From Clostridiales bacterium (GTDB lineage Bacteria; Bacillota; Clostridia; Oscillospirales; Acutalibacteraceae): 8,359 bases of DNA. Where the stretch lies: contig JAHZES010000068.1 in assembly GCA_019421725.1 (NCBI GenBank), positions 1,590 through 9,948 of the forward strand, written 5' to 3'. Under the pieces are notes generated by a model. It saw nothing but the letters and a program-made list of their open reading frames with translations, made no database searches and had not been told where the DNA came from. Of the stretch, positions 6,929-8,359 are shown piece by piece (the first letter of the stretch is position 1; each line of letters opens with the position of its first letter). The position numbers and the translations under genes are program-made.

Positions 6929-8001
6929 TCGCGGGCTCCTCCCATCAGCGAAACAAAACGGTCAAACAAAAACGCCGTATCCTTTGGACCGGGCGCCGCC
7001 TCCGGATGAAACTGAACCGAGAACGCGCGCCCGTTTTGATAATTAAGGCCCTCTACGCTGCCGTCGTTCATGCTGACGAAAGAAATCCCTGCAACTTTCG
7101 GATCTACTGTCTCGCCCCTGACGACATAACCGTGATTCTGCGAGGTGATGTAAACACGGTTTTCGGCTATCTCTTTGACCGGATGATTCACGCCGCGGTG
7201 ACCGTATTTCAGCCGTTCGGTCTGCGCTCCGGTCGCCAACGCCATCAATTGATGGCCAAGACAGATGGCAAACGTCGGAATTCCATAGTCAAGCAGCTTC
7301 TTGATTTCACCGATGGCATGAACGCAGTCCTTTGGGTCGTCCGGACCGTTGGAAAGCATCACACCGTCCGGAGAATACTGCCGGATCGTTTCAAAGTCCA
7401 CATCATAAGGAAAGCACTGCACCGAGCATCCCCGTCTTGTTAATGAGGTGATAATGCTCTGTTTAACGCCGAAATCAATCATGGCGACCTTTGCGCCTTT
7501 TCCGGGGTAAAAGCGGTTTTCTGTCCGGCTGACCAGCGGGACATGGCTGGTCAGCCGGTAACTTCTGGCCGCACGCAGCATCTCCTCTTCATTGATGGAA
7601 TCTCCATACGAAATAGCGCCGCGCATGGTTCCGCGCTCCCGGAGATGACGGGTCAAAGCGCGGGTATCAAGCCCTTCCATTCCCGGAATATGATTCGCAA
7701 GCAGATAGCGGTTCAGGTCCATGTCCCGGCGAAAATTGCTCCCGTGCAGGGTCAGCGAATGAACAATATAGGCGCCCACCCAGGGACGGGATGATTCGGC
7801 GTCGTCATAACAGACGCCGTAATTTCCAATCATCGGATAAGTCATTACAACTGCTTGTCCGCAATAGGAAGGATCCGTCAACAGCTCAGGATATCCACAC
7901 ATTCCCGTATTGAATACCACTTCACAAACCACATTACGGCATTCACCGATTCCGGTTCCCTCGTACTTTGTTCCGTCCTCCAACATCAATAATGCCTTCA
8001 T
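6925..8001 (-). CDS. carA: Carbamoyl-phosphate synthase small (glutamine amidotransferase) subunit
   Basis: 358 residues, normal for CarA. It hydrolyses glutamine and passes ammonia to CarB. The N-terminal CarA-specific domain (to about residue 150) shows YEGTGIGECRNVVCEVVFNT, LTDPSYCGQAVVMTYPMIGN and GLDTRALTRHLRERGTMRG. The class I amidotransferase domain follows, with the nucleophile C247 in AICLGHQLMALATGA and the catalytic H332 and E334 in QFHPEAAPGP; the segment KYGHRGVNHPV and SQNHGYVV are also typical. The frame is open to an ATG at 8067, but family homology begins at MKALLMLEDGTKYEG, so the ATG at 8001 is chosen; GGTGA lies seven bases upstream. Its stop overlaps the carB start by four bases. 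The leader to dapL contains a stable hairpin. The last residues before the stop (LMGGARE) are ordinary for the family. Confidence 0.97.
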   Translation of the reverse strand: MKALLMLEDGTKYEGTGIGECRNVVCEVVFNTGMCGYPELLTDPSYCGQAVVMTYPMIGNYGVCYDDAESSRPWVGAYIVHSLTLHGSNFRRDMDLNRYLLANHIPGMEGLDTRALTRHLRERGTMRGAISYGDSINEEEMLRAARSYRLTSHVPLVSRTENRFYPGKGAKVAMIDFGVKQSIITSLTRRGCSVQCFPYDVDFETIRQYSPDGVMLSNGPDDPKDCVHAIGEIKKLLDYGIPTFAICLGHQLMALATGAQTERLKYGHRGVNHPVKEIAENRVYITSQNHGYVVRGETVDPKVAGISFVSMNDGSVEGLNYQNGRAFSVQFHPEAAPGPKDTAFLFDRFVSLMGGARE

Positions 8002-8113
8002 TTGCAAGTCACCAATCCTGTCTTCTTTGTGCCGTCGGCATTCCTGCGGGCCAACCGGCACCCGCATATCCGATTATTTGACCATCTGTTTTACCCATAC
8101 GCCTGCAGGCAAA
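8002..8113 (-). other. carA leader / dapL-carA intergenic region
   Basis: These 112 bases hold no further gene. Next to the dapL stop lies a 10-base palindrome GCCTGCAGGC (8101-8110) without a T-run. Closer to carA is a stable hairpin (8029-8061). I find no intrinsic terminator and no convincing promoter, so dapL and carAB could be co-transcribed. I also find no clear PyrR-type binding loop or a terminator/antiterminator pair of the classical pyr kind. Confidence 0.5.
8029..8061 (-). promoter_or_regulatory. Stable leader hairpin upstream of carA
   Basis: On the minus strand GTGCCG (8061-8056) pairs with CGGCAC (8034-8029), then after one unpaired G (8055) TTGGC (8054-8050) pairs with GCCGA (8039-8035). 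This gives an 11-bp stem (one G-T pair) with a single bulge and a 10-base CCGCAGGAAT loop. It ends 27 bases before the carA ATG. No T-run follows, so it is not an intrinsic terminator. It may be a protein or ribosome-linked control site, or an RNA-stabilising stem. Function is unknown. Confidence 0.45.
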
Positions 8114-8359
8114 TCAGAATTCATGCACAATACGTTCCAACGCCGCTTTCGTATTTTCTGTAGTACCAAATGCCGTCAAGCGGAAATAGCCTTCTCCGCA
8201 TGGCCCAAAGCCAGACCCTGGCGTACCTACTACCTGAACACGGTTGAGGAGCTCATCAAAGAACTGCCACGAGGTCATGTTGCCCGGCGTCTTGAGCCAG
8301 ATGTATGGGGAGTTGACGCCACCGTACACCTCAAAGCCCGCCTGCGCCAGTCCATTCCG
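8114..8359 (-). CDS. dapL: LL-diaminopimelate aminotransferase, C-terminal 81 residues (5' part outside window)
   Basis: The reverse strand is open from the right edge to a TGA at 8116-8114. DapL is a PLP-dependent class I/II aminotransferase that converts tetrahydrodipicolinate and glutamate directly to LL-diaminopimelate and 2-oxoglutarate, bypassing the succinylated or acetylated route to lysine and the peptidoglycan cross-link. The visible part carries the DapL-type end: GFEVYGGVNSPYIWLKTP, WQFFDELLNRVQVVGTPGSG, and FGPCGEGYFRLTAFG with the arginine that binds the substrate carboxylate in this fold. The PLP lysine and most of the protein are outside the window. The end of the frame is well defined and precedes carA by 112 bases on the same strand. 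Another class I aminotransferase is possible from so short a piece, but the VVGTPGSGFGP and GGVNSPYIW segments favour DapL. Confidence 0.88.
   Translation of the reverse strand, partial: RNGLAQAGFEVYGGVNSPYIWLKTPGNMTSWQFFDELLNRVQVVGTPGSGFGPCGEGYFRLTAFGTTENTKAALERIVHEF

Noticed and set aside
8002..8067. Longer N-terminus for carA from the ATG at 8067
   Set aside because: The added 22 residues are encoded across the leader hairpin, and CarA homology begins at the ATG at 8001.
8101..8110. Palindrome GCCTGCAGGC after dapL as a terminator
   Set aside because: As RNA it gives only a three-pair stem with a four-base loop, and no T-run follows.
1..8359. Mobile elements, CRISPR arrays, tRNA or rRNA genes, defence-like clusters
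   Set aside because: No transposase-like frame, regularly spaced repeat array, cloverleaf or rRNA-like segment was seen; the window is almost fully occupied by conserved metabolic genes.

Overview
The window reads as a housekeeping stretch of a Bacillota genome, most likely class Clostridia. This rests on roughly balanced base composition, strong purine-rich ribosome binding sites, the split (archaeal-type) glutamate synthase that many clostridia carry, and an LL-diaminopimelate aminotransferase. The order or genus cannot be fixed from the sequence alone. Every convincing gene lies on the minus strand, so transcription runs from the right edge to the left edge.

Right block (8359 down to about 3660): the 3' end of dapL (lysine and peptidoglycan precursor synthesis), a 112-base gap with a stable hairpin, then carA and carB, which overlap by four bases (ATGA). 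They encode the two subunits of glutamine-dependent carbamoyl-phosphate synthase. A strong intrinsic terminator follows carB.

Left block (about 3622 down to 1): a candidate sigma-70-type promoter, then three successive genes for a glutamate synthase whose large subunit is cut into separate proteins. They are a class II glutamine amidotransferase, a protein with two ferredoxin clusters plus the FMN synthase domain, and a GXGXG beta-helix protein that runs off the left edge. The first two are 15 bases apart. The last two are separated by a 213-base gap, which is unusual for this compact operon and holds alternative hairpins and a coding-like but poorly initiated small frame.

The genes share a nitrogen theme. 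Carbamoyl-phosphate synthase and glutamate synthase both consume the glutamine amide group, and glutamate is the amino donor for the DapL reaction. I see no mobile element, CRISPR array, tRNA, rRNA or defence-like system. Nothing here looks like a wholly new system. The points most worth a second look are the 213-base gap in the glutamate synthase operon and the carA leader hairpin.
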